Positions 12,120 through 22,381 are shown, numbered from the stretch's first letter. The stretch is 64,000 nt of DNA from Terriglobia bacterium (GCA_009838515.1 VXRL01000081.1:25838-89837), one strand, 5' to 3'. Notes: a model not told the origin generated them from the sequence alone. Numbers and translations: made by a program.

Positions 12120-14018
12120 TCAAGCTGGCAGGGCGAATGCCTGCAATGCGTCCGTGAACTTGTGGCTGAGCTTGTTCCCGCCACCGGCCGCGATGACTAC
12201 GAACTGCCGCCCGGAGTCGGGGCCTTCGTATGTCATCGGGTTGGCATGGCCGCTGCCGTCGAGTTCGGCCTCCCACAGCACGCTGCCTGTATCTGCGTCA
12301 AACGCCCGGAACCGGCGGTCGTTACTCCCTGCGATAAACAGCAGGCCTCCCGCTGTGACGATCGGCCCTCCCATGTTGATCGTGCCTGTGACTGGCACGC
12401 CGCGGGCAGTCAGCTCGGGGACTTCGCCGAGCGGGACTTGCCAGTCATAGTCGCCTGTCGCGAGATTGATCGAGCTCAGAACTCCCCAGGGCGGCTGTTG
12501 GCACGGCCAGAGCGTCTGCGGATCCCAGAACTTGTTCTGGCGCACGTCGATTCGCTTGCGGCGGTAGGTCACTGATTCGCTCAAGCCTTCGCGCGTGATG
12601 ATCTCGCGACCGACCGGGCGGCCAGGCTGCTCCGCCCTTCGGGCCTCCATCACGACGATGTCCGCGAGGTTGGTCCCGTTGATAAAGAAGCGGCCGGTCT
12701 TCGGATCGAAACAGCCTCCGCCCCATTCCCCGCCGCCTTGGTTGCACGGAAAGATGATCACGCCTCGTTCCGTGCCCGGGTGGTACAGCGGCGCGATCTG
12801 GTAGCGCGCGGCAAGTTCCTTGGCCCACCGATGGTGCTCGGGCGTTACCGTGGACAGTTCGTCTGGAGACATCGATTGCCTCACGAACGGGGCTGGCTTG
12901 GCCGGAACGGGCTGCGTCGCTGCCGGCTGCTCGCCGGGAGCGCAGTGTTGCGGAACGGGAACTTCGTCGATCTCAAACAGCGGCTCGCCAGTCTCGCGGT
13001 GCAGCACGTACGCAAAGCCCTGCTTGCTGGTCTGCACCACGGCCGGGATCGTGCCGCCGTCGCGCTGGATGTCGCAGAGCACCGGCTGGGCGCACAGGTC
13101 GTAGTCCCAGATGTCGTGGTGGGTGGCTTGGAAGTGCCAGACGTACTCCCCGCTCGAGGCATCTAACGCCAGCACGCAGTTGGAGTACAGGTTGTCTCCG
13201 GCGCGATCGGCCCCGTAATAGTCATAGGTCGGCGAATCGGTAGGCACGAACAATAGGCCGCGTTCGATGTCCGCACTGAGTGGAGGCCAGGCGACTCCGC
13301 CACGGCGTTGCTTCCAAGAGTCCCCTTCCCATGTCTGCTTGGCCGACCTGTCATCCGGCGGCACTTTGTGCCTGGTCCAGGCCAGCTTGCCGCTGCGGAC
13401 ATCGAAGGCTCGCAGGGTCGGTACGTTTCCTCCGATGATTGCCAAGTCGCCCGCGATCGTCGGCGGAGAAGTCAGTCGTGCGCCGACGCTTACCGTCCCG
13501 CTGTCGCCGAAATCGGCGCAGGGCTTCCCGGTCGATGGATCCAGCGCGATGAGGCGCCCGTCCAGCGTGCCGTGCAGCAGCCGCCGCTCAGAGCCACTGC
13601 GCCAGAGGCTAACGCCGCGATTGGCCCAGAGGTTGTAGCGCTTGGCCAGATCGAGGCCCGGATCGAACGCCCAGCGCTCGCTCCCGGTCTCAGGGTCTAG
13701 CGCTAGCACTCGGTTGAACGGCGTGGCGACGTACAGCAAGCCGTCTGCCATCAATGGCGTGCACTCGTACGCGGTCCGGGTGGGGTTGCGAGAGCCGTCG
13801 CTGACCTCCCCGCAGCGATGTGTCCACGCCAATTGGAGTTCAGCGACATTGGCGCGGTGGATCTGGGCCAGCGGACTGTACCGCGTCCCGCCAGCTTCGC
13901 GGCCCCACTCGGGCCACTCGCCGGCGGTAGACCGGCCGCAGGAAGTGGTCAGCGAACCTAGTGCGATGGCACTTCCGAGGCTTGCGCTGAAATCGCGGCG
14001 GGTGAGCGGTGCGGCCAT
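12120..14018 (-). CDS. PQQ-dependent dehydrogenase (quinoprotein), Tat-exported
   Basis: Tat-like signal LTRRDFSASLGSAIALGSLTTSC; PQQ propeller repeats (LDPETGSERWAFDP, GDNLYSNCVLALDASSGEYVWHFQATHHDIWDYDL). Confidence 0.9.
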   Translation of the reverse strand: MAAPLTRRDFSASLGSAIALGSLTTSCGRSTAGEWPEWGREAGGTRYSPLAQIHRANVAELQLAWTHRCGEVSDGSRNPTRTAYECTPLMADGLLYVATPFNRVLALDPETGSERWAFDPGLDLAKRYNLWANRGVSLWRSGSERRLLHGTLDGRLIALDPSTGKPCADFGDSGTVSVGARLTSPPTIAGDLAIIGGNVPTLRAFDVRSGKLAWTRHKVPPDDRSAKQTWEGDSWKQRRGGVAWPPLSADIERGLLFVPTDSPTYDYYGADRAGDNLYSNCVLALDASSGEYVWHFQATHHDIWDYDLCAQPVLCDIQRDGGTIPAVVQTSKQGFAYVLHRETGEPLFEIDEVPVPQHCAPGEQPAATQPVPAKPAPFVRQSMSPDELSTVTPEHHRWAKELAARYQIAPLYHPGTERGVIIFPCNQGGGEWGGGCFDPKTGRFFINGTNLADIVVMEARRAEQPGRPVGREIITREGLSESVTYRRKRIDVRQNKFWDPQTLWPCQQPPWGVLSSINLATGDYDWQVPLGEVPELTARGVPVTGTINMGGPIVTAGGLLFIAGSNDRRFRAFDADTGSVLWEAELDGSGHANPMTYEGPDSGRQFVVIAAGGGNKLSHKFTDALQAFALPA

Positions 14019-14062
14019 CGCAACCTATAGTGGCCGCTTGCGCGGCTAAGATGCAATCCGCG

Positions 14063-14689
14063 CTAGCGCCTGCCCCCGTTGGAGACCAGTGCAAGGAACT
14101 CTTCCCTAGTCTTCGGATTGTCGCGGAACACGCCCAGCATCGCGCTCGTGATCGTCGCCGAGTGCTGCTTTTCCACGCCGCGCATCATCATGCACAGGTG
14201 TTGGGCTTCGCAGACCACTCCGACTCCGGCAGGTTGAATCGCGCCTTGGATCGTTTCCGCCACTTGCTGCGTCAGGCGTTCCTGGATCTGCAAGCGACGG
14301 GCGAAGATGTCGACGATCCGCGCCGTCTTGCTCAGGCCGATGACTTTCTTCTGGGGGATGTAGGCGATGTGCATGCGGCCGAAGAACGGCAGCATGTGAT
14401 GCTCGCACAGCGAGAACACCTCGATGTCCTTGACGATGACCATCTCGTCGTAGGTGCAGTCGAACATCGCCGATTGCAACACTACGTCGGGGTCTTGGTC
14501 GTAGCCTTGGGTCAGCTCGCGCATGACCCTCGCGTAGCGCACGGGAGTTTCGCGCAAGCCATCCCGGTCAATGTCTTCGCCCAAGCTTCCAAGAATGTGC
14601 TCTGCGCAGGCCTCGATTGGGTCCGGAGAGTCGGAGCGGGGCTCTGGCGTGGAGCCTTCTGCGGCTCCATACGGGTCGAAGCGTTTCAT
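14063..14689 (-). CDS. folE: GTP cyclohydrolase I
   Basis: [58 protein letters not shown] overlap with the upstream gene supports start at 14689. Confidence 0.95.
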   Translation of the reverse strand: MKRFDPYGAAEGSTPEPRSDSPDPIEACAEHILGSLGEDIDRDGLRETPVRYARVMRELTQGYDQDPDVVLQSAMFDCTYDEMVIVKDIEVFSLCEHHMLPFFGRMHIAYIPQKKVIGLSKTARIVDIFARRLQIQERLTQQVAETIQGAIQPAGVGVVCEAQHLCMMMRGVEKQHSATITSAMLGVFRDNPKTREEFLALVSNGGRR

Positions 14690-15129
14690 GACAGGTCGGT
14701 GGCGGCAGTCCGTGCGTTGCGAAAGCTGTTGCGCGGGGTCTCTTCCAAGCGCAGGCTGGCCAAGCGCAGGGACTGGCCGGGAAAATAGTCGGGCCACGCC
14801 GCGCGCAGCCAGCCCTCGATCACAACCAGCAGGTTCTCGGAAGTCGGGACAAGCTCGCCGAATTCAGTGATTTCCGAATTGAGATGGGTGTGGTCAACGC
14901 GCCGGATGACCGCTCCTTGGACCCAGCGGTCCATGGCTGACCGCTGCACGACCATGCCGCTGCGCGGGTCTGGCTCGCCTTGGAGGCTGACCTCGAGGGA
15001 GTAGTTGTGTCCGTGTCCGAACGGGTTGGCGCACTTTCCGAAGATCTCGCGATTGCGCTCTTCGCTCAGCGAGGGCGCGCACAGCCGGTGCGAGGCGGCG
15101 AAGCCGTACCGTTTGGTGAGCGTAGTCAC
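14686..15129 (-). CDS. 6-pyruvoyl tetrahydropterin synthase family protein (canonical Cys form)
   Basis: [46 protein letters not shown]. Confidence 0.88.
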   Translation of the reverse strand: MTTLTKRYGFAASHRLCAPSLSEERNREIFGKCANPFGHGHNYSLEVSLQGEPDPRSGMVVQRSAMDRWVQGAVIRRVDHTHLNSEITEFGELVPTSENLLVVIEGWLRAAWPDYFPGQSLRLASLRLEETPRNSFRNARTAATDLS

Positions 15130-15545
15130 TTCGCGTGTGGCTCGCAGACTTCCACGAACAGGTCGTCGCTCTCGTGCAGACGGACGGAATGCAGCTGCGA
15201 ACCCAGCCTGCCGATTGGCCCGTCGAGGCGTTGCCAGATGTCGCTGGCGATGTTCTCGGTGGTCGGCACGACCTTGTCGAACGGCGGGACCTCGCGGTTG
15301 AGGAACCGGTGGTCGTAGATGTTCAAGACGTTCTCTCGAATGACTTCCTTGAGTTCTTTTAGGTCAAGGACCATGCCGTGGACCGGGTTGACATCCCCGC
15401 GCACAGTGACCTCGAGCACGTAGTTGTGCCCGTGACCGTTGGGACGGCTCTCTAGGCCGTACAGGCGTTCGTTTTCTTCCGGCGACAGCTCAGCGTTGGA
15501 ACAGACATGCGATGCCGAGAACTCGGCCTTGCGCGTGATCAGCAT
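15126..15545 (-). CDS. 6-pyruvoyl tetrahydropterin synthase family protein (Glu in place of catalytic Cys)
   Basis: EFSASHVC, LYGLESRPNGHGHNYVLEVTVRGD, VVPTTENIASDIW. Confidence 0.88.
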   Translation of the reverse strand: MLITRKAEFSASHVCSNAELSPEENERLYGLESRPNGHGHNYVLEVTVRGDVNPVHGMVLDLKELKEVIRENVLNIYDHRFLNREVPPFDKVVPTTENIASDIWQRLDGPIGRLGSQLHSVRLHESDDLFVEVCEPHAK

Positions 15546-15601
15546 CGCTGGGAACTTGGCTTCAGCCCCTCTCGGCGGTAGAGTGGAACTGTACCTCGAT
15601 T

Positions 15602-16123
15602 ATGGCACGCATCGGCAGGGAGACCGTGGTCTACGGCTTGGCGCTGGCCCTTGCCATCGTGATGGTGTACCGCGTGCAGGGCTACCTGCGTGTCTACGAC
15701 GTCTCGGAAGGGGACCGCGCCCCGGGCTTCAGCGTGACCGATGACCAAGGCGTCGGCGTCAGCCTCGATGACTACGGCGGCAAGGTGGTGCTGCTAAACT
15801 TCTGGGCCACTTGGTGCCCGCCCTGTGTTCAAGAGATGCCCTCTCTCGATGCGACCTATCGGCAGCTGCGCGATCAAGGCTTCGTGGTGGTCGGCATCAG
15901 CGTCGATGAGGACGCCGACCAGTACCGCAGGTTCTTGGATAGCTCGCGGGTGAGCTTTCCGACGGCCCGCGATCCGGAGCGGACCGTCAGCGTGCGGTAC
16001 GGCACGATGAAGTATCCGGAGTCGTACCTGATCTCGCGAGAGGGCAGGGTGCTGCGCAAGTACGTCGGCCCGGAGGACTGGCAACGGCCCGAGATCTCGA
16101 ACTACCTGCGATCGGTCTTGTGA
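15602..16123 (+). CDS. TlpA/ResA-like thiol-disulfide oxidoreductase
   Basis: N-terminal TM anchor, LLNFWATWCPPCVQEMP active site. Confidence 0.9.
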   Translation: MARIGRETVVYGLALALAIVMVYRVQGYLRVYDVSEGDRAPGFSVTDDQGVGVSLDDYGGKVVLLNFWATWCPPCVQEMPSLDATYRQLRDQGFVVVGISVDEDADQYRRFLDSSRVSFPTARDPERTVSVRYGTMKYPESYLISREGRVLRKYVGPEDWQRPEISNYLRSVL

Positions 16124-16190
16124 GAGACTTGAGCCGGGCCCACTTGACGCGCGCGGCCAGCGGGCTGCAAGATACAACGGAGGTTCTGAC

Positions 16191-16592
16191 ATGCCACTGC
16201 GTCTGATCCTAGCCTTGGCGCTGTTCGTGTGCGGTGCGGTCGCGCAGCAACGGACCGTCAGTTCGAGCACGCGCCCAGGCGTCAATGACAACGCAGATGG
16301 CGCGCTCGAGGGAACGCGCCCCGAGAAAGTGCTCAAGGTGGTCAAGTCCAAGGGCACCGTGACTGCAATCGACCTCCAGAAGCGGACCCTGAACCTGACC
16401 TTGGCCAAGACCGGCGCGGTGGAGCTGGCATTCGCCCAGCCTGTGGGCCGTGAGCACGTCAAGGCCGGCAAGAGGGCCGCGAAGCGAATCGGCAAATCGC
16501 GCCTGAGCTTGGAAGAGGTCCCCGTCGGTGCCAAGGTGCGGGTTCAGTACTACCCGCTGATCAGCCAGTTAATGGAAGTAGTGCTCGACTAG
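16191..16592 (+). CDS. secreted hypothetical protein
   Basis: Signal peptide MPLRLILALALFVCGAVAQ; plausible RBS (acggagg) upstream; no recognised family. Confidence 0.5.
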   Translation: MPLRLILALALFVCGAVAQQRTVSSSTRPGVNDNADGALEGTRPEKVLKVVKSKGTVTAIDLQKRTLNLTLAKTGAVELAFAQPVGREHVKAGKRAAKRIGKSRLSLEEVPVGAKVRVQYYPLISQLMEVVLD

Positions 16593-17077
16593 GCAGCGGC
16601 AGCGGCCGCGTCCGGGAGTTGCTGGGACAGGTAGATGCCCAGCCCCATGTCGTCGATCATCTGAAGCTGGGACTCCAGCCAGTCGACGTGTTCTTCCTCG
16701 TCCTTGAGGATCGTCTCGAACAGCTCGCGTGAGGCGTTGTCGTCAGCCGCGACCGCGTCCTTGATGGCGGCGTTGAGGATCTGCACGGCCTCGTATTCCA
16801 GCTGCAGGTCGTTGCCGAGCTGCTGCTGGACGTTCTGGCCGACGTTGAGCGGGCTGAGCTCGCCCATGCCGGGCACTCCCTCGAGAAACAGGATGCGCTC
16901 GATCAATATCTCGGCGTGGCGCATCTCGCCGATGGCCTGCTGCTTGATGAACGCCCCAAGCTTGCTGTAGCCCCAGTTGTCACACATCTCTGCGTGCACG
17001 ATGTACTGGTGGATTGCCGTGAACTCGCCCTTAAGCACGCGGTTGAGGTGCTCGATGACCTTTGCATCGCCTTGCAT
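16589..17077 (-). CDS. bfr: bacterioferritin
   Basis: MQGDAKVIEHLNRVLKGEFTAIHQY, GEMRHAEILIERILFLEG (heme Met position conserved), ILKDEEEHVDWLESQL. Confidence 0.95.
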   Translation of the reverse strand: MQGDAKVIEHLNRVLKGEFTAIHQYIVHAEMCDNWGYSKLGAFIKQQAIGEMRHAEILIERILFLEGVPGMGELSPLNVGQNVQQQLGNDLQLEYEAVQILNAAIKDAVAADDNASRELFETILKDEEEHVDWLESQLQMIDDMGLGIYLSQQLPDAAAAAA

Positions 17078-17274
17078 GCTCCGATTATAAAGGGTGCGCC
17101 TGCCGCGCCTTGCGCGCCCGTGACCTGCCCTTGACGGCGCTTGCGCCGAGAGGCCGATGGCAGCGCTAGCTTCGTCAAACCAGGCTTGAGATCTGGGCGC
17201 AGCGCGGCCAATTCCTACGGAGGGGGCGTGCTAGAATCTCAGCGTCTGCAGTGCAGGCACGGGAGTATCCGACC

Positions 17275-18126
17275 ATGAAGTCAACGACCAGACGCTCGTT
17301 CCTCGGCACAGCCGCGGTGCTGCCCGCGGCTTCAGCGGCCGCTGCCTCGACACAGCAGGCGAGCAACGGTGCAGGGCCGCACCATTGGGACGACCTCAAG
17401 CTGGCGGTCGCAACCTATTCTCTGCGCAAGTTTAGCCGGTCGGCGGCGATTGACATCTGCCGCCAGCTCGGCGTCAAGTACGTCAACGTCAAATCGTTCC
17501 ACATGCCGTACTACCTCTCCGCAGATGACCTCAAGGCGGCCCGCAAGGAATTCGAGAAGGCCGGCTTGGAGGTCGTCGCCGGGGGCAACATCTCCCTTAG
17601 GAGCGACGACAGCAGCGAACTGGAGCACTACTTCAAGTACGCGGTCGCGGCCGGGATGCCCATCATGGTCTGCGCGCCGACGCACTCCAATCTTGGGGCG
17701 ATCGAAAAGCTTGCTATCAAGTACGACCGCAAGATGGCTATCCACAACCACGGCCCGGAGGACAAGTTCTACCCGGCTCCCAGCGACGTGATCAAGCGCG
17801 TCAAGAACATGGATCCGCGCATGGGTCTGTGTGTCGACGTTGGCCACGCCGTGCGGACGGGCGCCGATATCCTCGAGGAGATCGATGGTGCCTGGGATCG
17901 GATCTACGATTTCCACGTCAAGGATCTGGCGGACTTCGGCAGCAAGGAGAGTCGCGTGGACGTGGGCGACGGCAAGATGCCGATCGCCGCGATCTTCAAG
18001 ATGCTCAAGGAGCGGAAGTACCAAGGCGTCGTGGGCTTGGAGTATGAAGTGGTCGCCGACCATCCTCAGCTGGGCATGGCGAAGTCTTTCTCGTACATGC
18101 GCGGCGTGCTGGATGGCCAGGCCTGA
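17275..18126 (+). CDS. sugar phosphate isomerase/epimerase (AP endonuclease 2-like TIM barrel), Tat signal
   Basis: STTRRSFLGTAAVLPAASA Tat signal; MAIHNHGPEDKF, MGLCVDVGHAVRTGADI, YDFHVKDL. Confidence 0.85.
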   Translation: MKSTTRRSFLGTAAVLPAASAAAASTQQASNGAGPHHWDDLKLAVATYSLRKFSRSAAIDICRQLGVKYVNVKSFHMPYYLSADDLKAARKEFEKAGLEVVAGGNISLRSDDSSELEHYFKYAVAAGMPIMVCAPTHSNLGAIEKLAIKYDRKMAIHNHGPEDKFYPAPSDVIKRVKNMDPRMGLCVDVGHAVRTGADILEEIDGAWDRIYDFHVKDLADFGSKESRVDVGDGKMPIAAIFKMLKERKYQGVVGLEYEVVADHPQLGMAKSFSYMRGVLDGQA

Positions 18127-18303
18127 GCTGGCGTCGAGGGGGCGTCCAATTTCGTCGCGTCGGTCGCCGCACACAGCTACGCGGTTCTGCCTCTCTGCAG
18201 CAGCGTCCCTCGCCTCGAGTGCACCTCTCGCGGCGACACTCCGAACCGAGACTCTAGCGCGGCTGCCTGGAGTAGAAGCGCTTGTGCCACAGGAGGCTCC
18301 TGG

Positions 18304-19518
18304 ATGAGTGCTGGCAGGCGCTTGGTGGCAAGGCTGGTGGCCAGATTGATCAGGCACTCAAGGCCTCTGTCAAGCGAGGATCGGCGGATCGAACGAGACG
18401 CTGGTGCGAATGCGAGATCGGCCTGCGCCACTGCAATCTCGCTGCAGTCTGGATGGCTCTGTAGATTCGCCGTTGCGCTTGGCGCAGTCGCCGTGGCACT
18501 GCTCCCGGCCGCCCTACTTGCCGAGGACGCGGCAGTAGTTGTCGGGGTAGCGAGCTTCCCCCCGCTCGTGATCGAAACCGGCGAGAGTTTCGAAGGATTC
18601 GATGTTGACATTTGGAGCGAGGTGTCGGACGCGATCGGCGTCGACTCGACCTATCGCCTCATGCAATTCGGGGACCTCATGGAGGCGCTGAAAAGCGGCG
18701 AGATCGACGTCGCGCTGGCTGGGATCAGCATCACGCGCGATCGGGAACTCGAGATGGACTTCAGCCATCCGTATATGGACACCGGATTGCGACTCCTCAC
18801 TGTCGTGGACGAAGATCCCGGGTGGCTTCGGGTACTGCGGTCCCTGGAGGCCAAAGCGACGCTCCGTGTGCTTGGCTCCCTCATGGCGTTTGTCCTTCTC
18901 TGCGCGCATATCCTGTTCTTCGCGGAACGGGGAAGCTCCGACATCAGTAACCGGTACTTCCCGGGAATCCTCGAAGCCAGCTGGTGCATTCTGGCAACGA
19001 TCACGACCGTTGGCTATGGAGACGTGGCGCCGCGGCGCTGGCTTGGCCGGCTTGCAGCCGCAGTCATGATGCTGATCGGCATCTCTCTGTTCGGAGTGGC
19101 GATCGCTCACCTGTCAGCCGGACTGACGATGGCTGCACTCCAGAGCGATATATCGGGACCGGAAGACCTCGAAGGGCGCACTGTCGCAACTGTCTCAGGG
19201 ACAACCAGCACCGAGACGGCGATCCGCTACGGTGCCCGATTGCGCGAGGTGGAGAAGATCGAAGACGCATACGGCCTGCTCGAAGGGGGAGAGGTCGATG
19301 CGATCCTGTTCGATGCGGCTCCGTTGATGCGATACGCCGTGGAAGACGGGAATAACACAGTGATGATCGTGGGCCCTTTAATCGAGCGGCAGTCCTACGG
19401 AATCGCGTTTCCAGCGGGTAGCGGACTGCGGGAACCTGTGAACCGGGCACTCTTGGAGCTCGAGGAGTCCGGCAGGCTCGGAAGGATCCGCGCTAGGTGG
19501 TTTGGATCCTCGGACTGA
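18304..19518 (+). CDS. GluR0-like ionotropic receptor: periplasmic binding-protein domain split by a K+ channel pore
   Basis: SBP lobe 1 (VGVASFPPLVIETGESFEGFDVDIWSEVSDAIG...GISITRDRELEMDFSHPYM), two TM segments around TTVGYGD filter, then SBP lobe 2 (GPEDLEGRTVATVSGTTSTETAI). Start codon uncertain. Confidence 0.85.
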   Translation: MSAGRRLVARLVARLIRHSRPLSSEDRRIERDAGANARSACATAISLQSGWLCRFAVALGAVAVALLPAALLAEDAAVVVGVASFPPLVIETGESFEGFDVDIWSEVSDAIGVDSTYRLMQFGDLMEALKSGEIDVALAGISITRDRELEMDFSHPYMDTGLRLLTVVDEDPGWLRVLRSLEAKATLRVLGSLMAFVLLCAHILFFAERGSSDISNRYFPGILEASWCILATITTVGYGDVAPRRWLGRLAAAVMMLIGISLFGVAIAHLSAGLTMAALQSDISGPEDLEGRTVATVSGTTSTETAIRYGARLREVEKIEDAYGLLEGGEVDAILFDAAPLMRYAVEDGNNTVMIVGPLIERQSYGIAFPAGSGLREPVNRALLELEESGRLGRIRARWFGSSD

Positions 19519-19579
19519 GGCTGGCCCAGCGGGGCGTCCAAGTGGGCGCAGATCCAGCCCGTGCGCGACCCGCAGCAGG

Positions 19580-20887
19580 CTAGTTGACAGATCCGCCGGC
19601 CGCGCTGTACGCCTGGTCCAGCAGTTCGACCACGTGCAAGACCGGCATCGGCCGCAAAAAGCGTCGAGTGCCTGCCTGCAGCTGCAGCATGCAGCCGGGG
19701 TTGGCCGTCACGATCGTGTCGGCCCTCGTGGACGCGATCATGCGCATCTTGTCTTCCAGCAGTGACATGGAGATGTCCGTGTGCTCCACGTTGTACACAC
19801 CTGCGGAGCCGCAGCAGATCTCGCTCATGGGCAGTTCGTGCAATTTCACGCCGGGAATCGCTTGGAGCAATTGTCGCGGAGGTGTCGAGATCTTCTGTCC
19901 GTGCAGGAGATGACAGGAGTCCTGGTAGGTGACGGTCCGTTCTAGCCGGCCGAATTCGGTGTTGAGGTCGATGGATGCCAAGAACTCGCTCACGTCGCGC
20001 ATCTTGCCGGCAAAACCTTGGGCTCGCTCGTGCCATTCCGGGTCGTGCTCGAAGAGTTCCGGATATTCTTTCAGCACCGATCCGCAGCCAGCGGTGTTCG
20101 TGATGATTGCGTCGAAACCGCCGGATTCCAGGGCCACGATGTTCTTCTTCGCCTGCTCGCGGCCGATCGCGCGCAGGCCGGCATGCACCTGCAGCGCCCC
20201 GCAGCACTCCTGCTCTGCCGGAACGGTGACCTCGCAGCCGTTCTTGCACAGGACGCGAACCGTCGCTTCGTTTAGCCGGCTGAAGAACACGTTCTGCATA
20301 CAACCAGCCATCAGGGCCACTCGATACTTGGTTTCGCCGTCGGCCGGAAACACTTTGCCGATGCTGGAAAAGAAGAACGGCGCCTGCGCCTGGGGGGCGA
20401 GCTGCGCCAGCTCACCCAGCCTGCCCAGCGAGGCCAGAAATCCGGACTCCCGCATCATTCGGTCGAGGCCGCCGCGCTGGTAGATCAGCAGTCCCAGGCC
20501 GACGGTTCTAAGGAGCAGCCGGCTACGCAGCAGCCAACTGTACGCGAACCAGCGCACGAGACGCTGCGGGACGCTGCGGCGGGTGGCATTCTCGATCTGT
20601 GCCAGCGCGCCTTCGATCAGGCGGCCGTACTGCACGCCGGAGGGACAAGCCGTTTCGCAGGATCGGCACGCCAGGCACAACTCGATGTGCTCGATGTAGT
20701 CCTCGGAGATCGGGCTGCGGCCTTCGGCGACTTCCACCATCTGGTAGATCCGCCCGCGCGGCGAATCCATTTCCACGCCGAGTTCCCGGTAGGTCGGGCA
20801 GGCATTGAGGCAGAGCCCGCAGTGCACGCACTTGCGGAGATCGGCTTCTTGCGGGACATCCGCCGGAACCGCGATTTCGGACGGCAC
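19580..20887 (-). CDS. glycolate oxidase iron-sulfur subunit-like (GlcF family)
   Basis: Two 4Fe-4S motifs CVHCGLCLNACPTYRELG and CLACRSCETACPSGVQYG; two CCG domains (QECCGALQVHAG, EICCGSAGVYN). Confidence 0.88.
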   Translation of the reverse strand: MPSEIAVPADVPQEADLRKCVHCGLCLNACPTYRELGVEMDSPRGRIYQMVEVAEGRSPISEDYIEHIELCLACRSCETACPSGVQYGRLIEGALAQIENATRRSVPQRLVRWFAYSWLLRSRLLLRTVGLGLLIYQRGGLDRMMRESGFLASLGRLGELAQLAPQAQAPFFFSSIGKVFPADGETKYRVALMAGCMQNVFFSRLNEATVRVLCKNGCEVTVPAEQECCGALQVHAGLRAIGREQAKKNIVALESGGFDAIITNTAGCGSVLKEYPELFEHDPEWHERAQGFAGKMRDVSEFLASIDLNTEFGRLERTVTYQDSCHLLHGQKISTPPRQLLQAIPGVKLHELPMSEICCGSAGVYNVEHTDISMSLLEDKMRMIASTRADTIVTANPGCMLQLQAGTRRFLRPMPVLHVVELLDQAYSAAGGSVN

Positions 20888-20923
20888 GTGCGAGCGAGAC
20901 CCCTGTTCGAGAAGACCGAAATC

Positions 20924-22381
20924 CTACGTCAAGATGTCGTGATGGACCAAGCCTGCTACGTCGGTCAGCCGGAAGTCCCGGCCCGAGAAGTGGTATGTCA
21001 GCTTCTCGTGGTCCAGTCCCAGCAGGTGCAGCACAGTGGCATGGAAGTCGTGGATATGCATCCGGTTTGCTTCCGAATGGTAGCCGATCTCGTCGGTAGC
21101 CCCGTATTGGAAGCCCTTCTTCACGCCGGCCCCGGCCATCCAGATCGTGTAGCCGTAAGGGTTGTGGTCGCGGCCGTCGCCGCCCTGGCTGACCGGCGTG
21201 CGGCCGAACTCGCCCGCCCAGATCACCAATGTCTCATCGAGCATGCCGAGTGACTTGAGATCCTTGAGCAGGCCGGCGATGGGCTTGTCGACTTCCGCGG
21301 CGTTGGTGTTGTGGCGGTTGAAGAGATCGGAGTGCTGGTCCCACTTGTAGGAGTGGGTGCACTGCACGAATCGCACGTCGCGCTGGCTCAGCCGGCGGGC
21401 CAGCAAGCACTGCCAGCCGAAGTCCGCTGTCACCGGATCGTCGAGGCCGTATAGCTTGCGAGTGGCCTCGGACTCCTTCTCCACCTCGAACGCTTCAGGC
21501 GCCTGCACCTGCATGCGGAATGCGAGTTCGAACGACTGGATGCGCGCTTCCAAGCGCGGGTCGAACTTCCGCATCTCAGCGTGCCGCCTGTTGACGTTGC
21601 GCAGCATGTCGAGTTCGTACCGCTGCTTCTCTTGCGACAGGCCCTTGTTCACCAAGTACTCGATCGGCTCGCCCTGCACGTCCGAGACATTCAATCCGGC
21701 ATGGCCGATCGGCGTGCCTTGGAAGGACCCCGGCAAGAACGCCGACGACCAATTCTTGGCGCCGCCGTGGGACAGCGCGGGCTTGATAGTGACGTAGCCG
21801 GGGAGGTTCTTGTTCTCGGTTCCGAGGCCGTAGACTACCCACGAGCCGAGGCTCGGGCGCGTGAAGGTGCTGGAACCCGTGAACGTCTGCAGCAGCGCCG
21901 CGCCGTGGTCTACCCCCTCGCCCACCATCGAATGCACGAAGCACATGTCATCCACGCATTCGCGCACGTGGGGGAAGAGATCGCTGACCTTGATGCCGCT
22001 CTGGCCGCCCGGCTTGAAATCCCACAGGGGCTTCATCAACGGCCCCGGCTCTTCGTCGTCAAAGGCCAGCGGGCGCTCGATCGGCAGCGGCTCGCCGTGG
22101 TGCCGCTCCAGATAGGGCTTGTGCTCGAAGGTGTCCACCGACGAGGGGCCGCCGTGCATGAACAGGAAGATCACGCGCTTCGCGCGCGGTTGGAAGTGGG
22201 GCTCGCGCACCGCGAGGGGGCTGGCCGGGTCGAATTCGACGTTCGCCGCCATGGCGTGGTTCCGCTCGAACAGGCTGCCGAGCGCCAGCATGCCGAAACC
22301 GCACGCTGAGTCGCGCAGCATGCCCCTGCGGGTCGTCGGCTGAACCGCGTTCATGTGCTCGATCATCTGCTTGTAATCCAT
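20924..22381 (-). CDS. DUF1501 domain-containing protein
   Basis: TRRGMLRDSACGFGMLALGSL; RVIFLFMHGGPSSVDTFEHKP; LVIWAGEFGRTPVSQGGDGRDHNPYGYTIWMAG. Confidence 0.92.
   Translation of the reverse strand: MDYKQMIEHMNAVQPTTRRGMLRDSACGFGMLALGSLFERNHAMAANVEFDPASPLAVREPHFQPRAKRVIFLFMHGGPSSVDTFEHKPYLERHHGEPLPIERPLAFDDEEPGPLMKPLWDFKPGGQSGIKVSDLFPHVRECVDDMCFVHSMVGEGVDHGAALLQTFTGSSTFTRPSLGSWVVYGLGTENKNLPGYVTIKPALSHGGAKNWSSAFLPGSFQGTPIGHAGLNVSDVQGEPIEYLVNKGLSQEKQRYELDMLRNVNRRHAEMRKFDPRLEARIQSFELAFRMQVQAPEAFEVEKESEATRKLYGLDDPVTADFGWQCLLARRLSQRDVRFVQCTHSYKWDQHSDLFNRHNTNAAEVDKPIAGLLKDLKSLGMLDETLVIWAGEFGRTPVSQGGDGRDHNPYGYTIWMAGAGVKKGFQYGATDEIGYHSEANRMHIHDFHATVLHLLGLDHEKLTYHFSGRDFRLTDVAGLVHHDILT

Noticed and set aside
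17332-18357. 341 aa minus-strand ORF
   Set aside because: Antisense to the sugar isomerase gene, no recognisable motifs.
21581-22309. 242 aa plus-strand ORF
   Set aside because: Antisense to DUF1501 gene; mirror-ORF composition.
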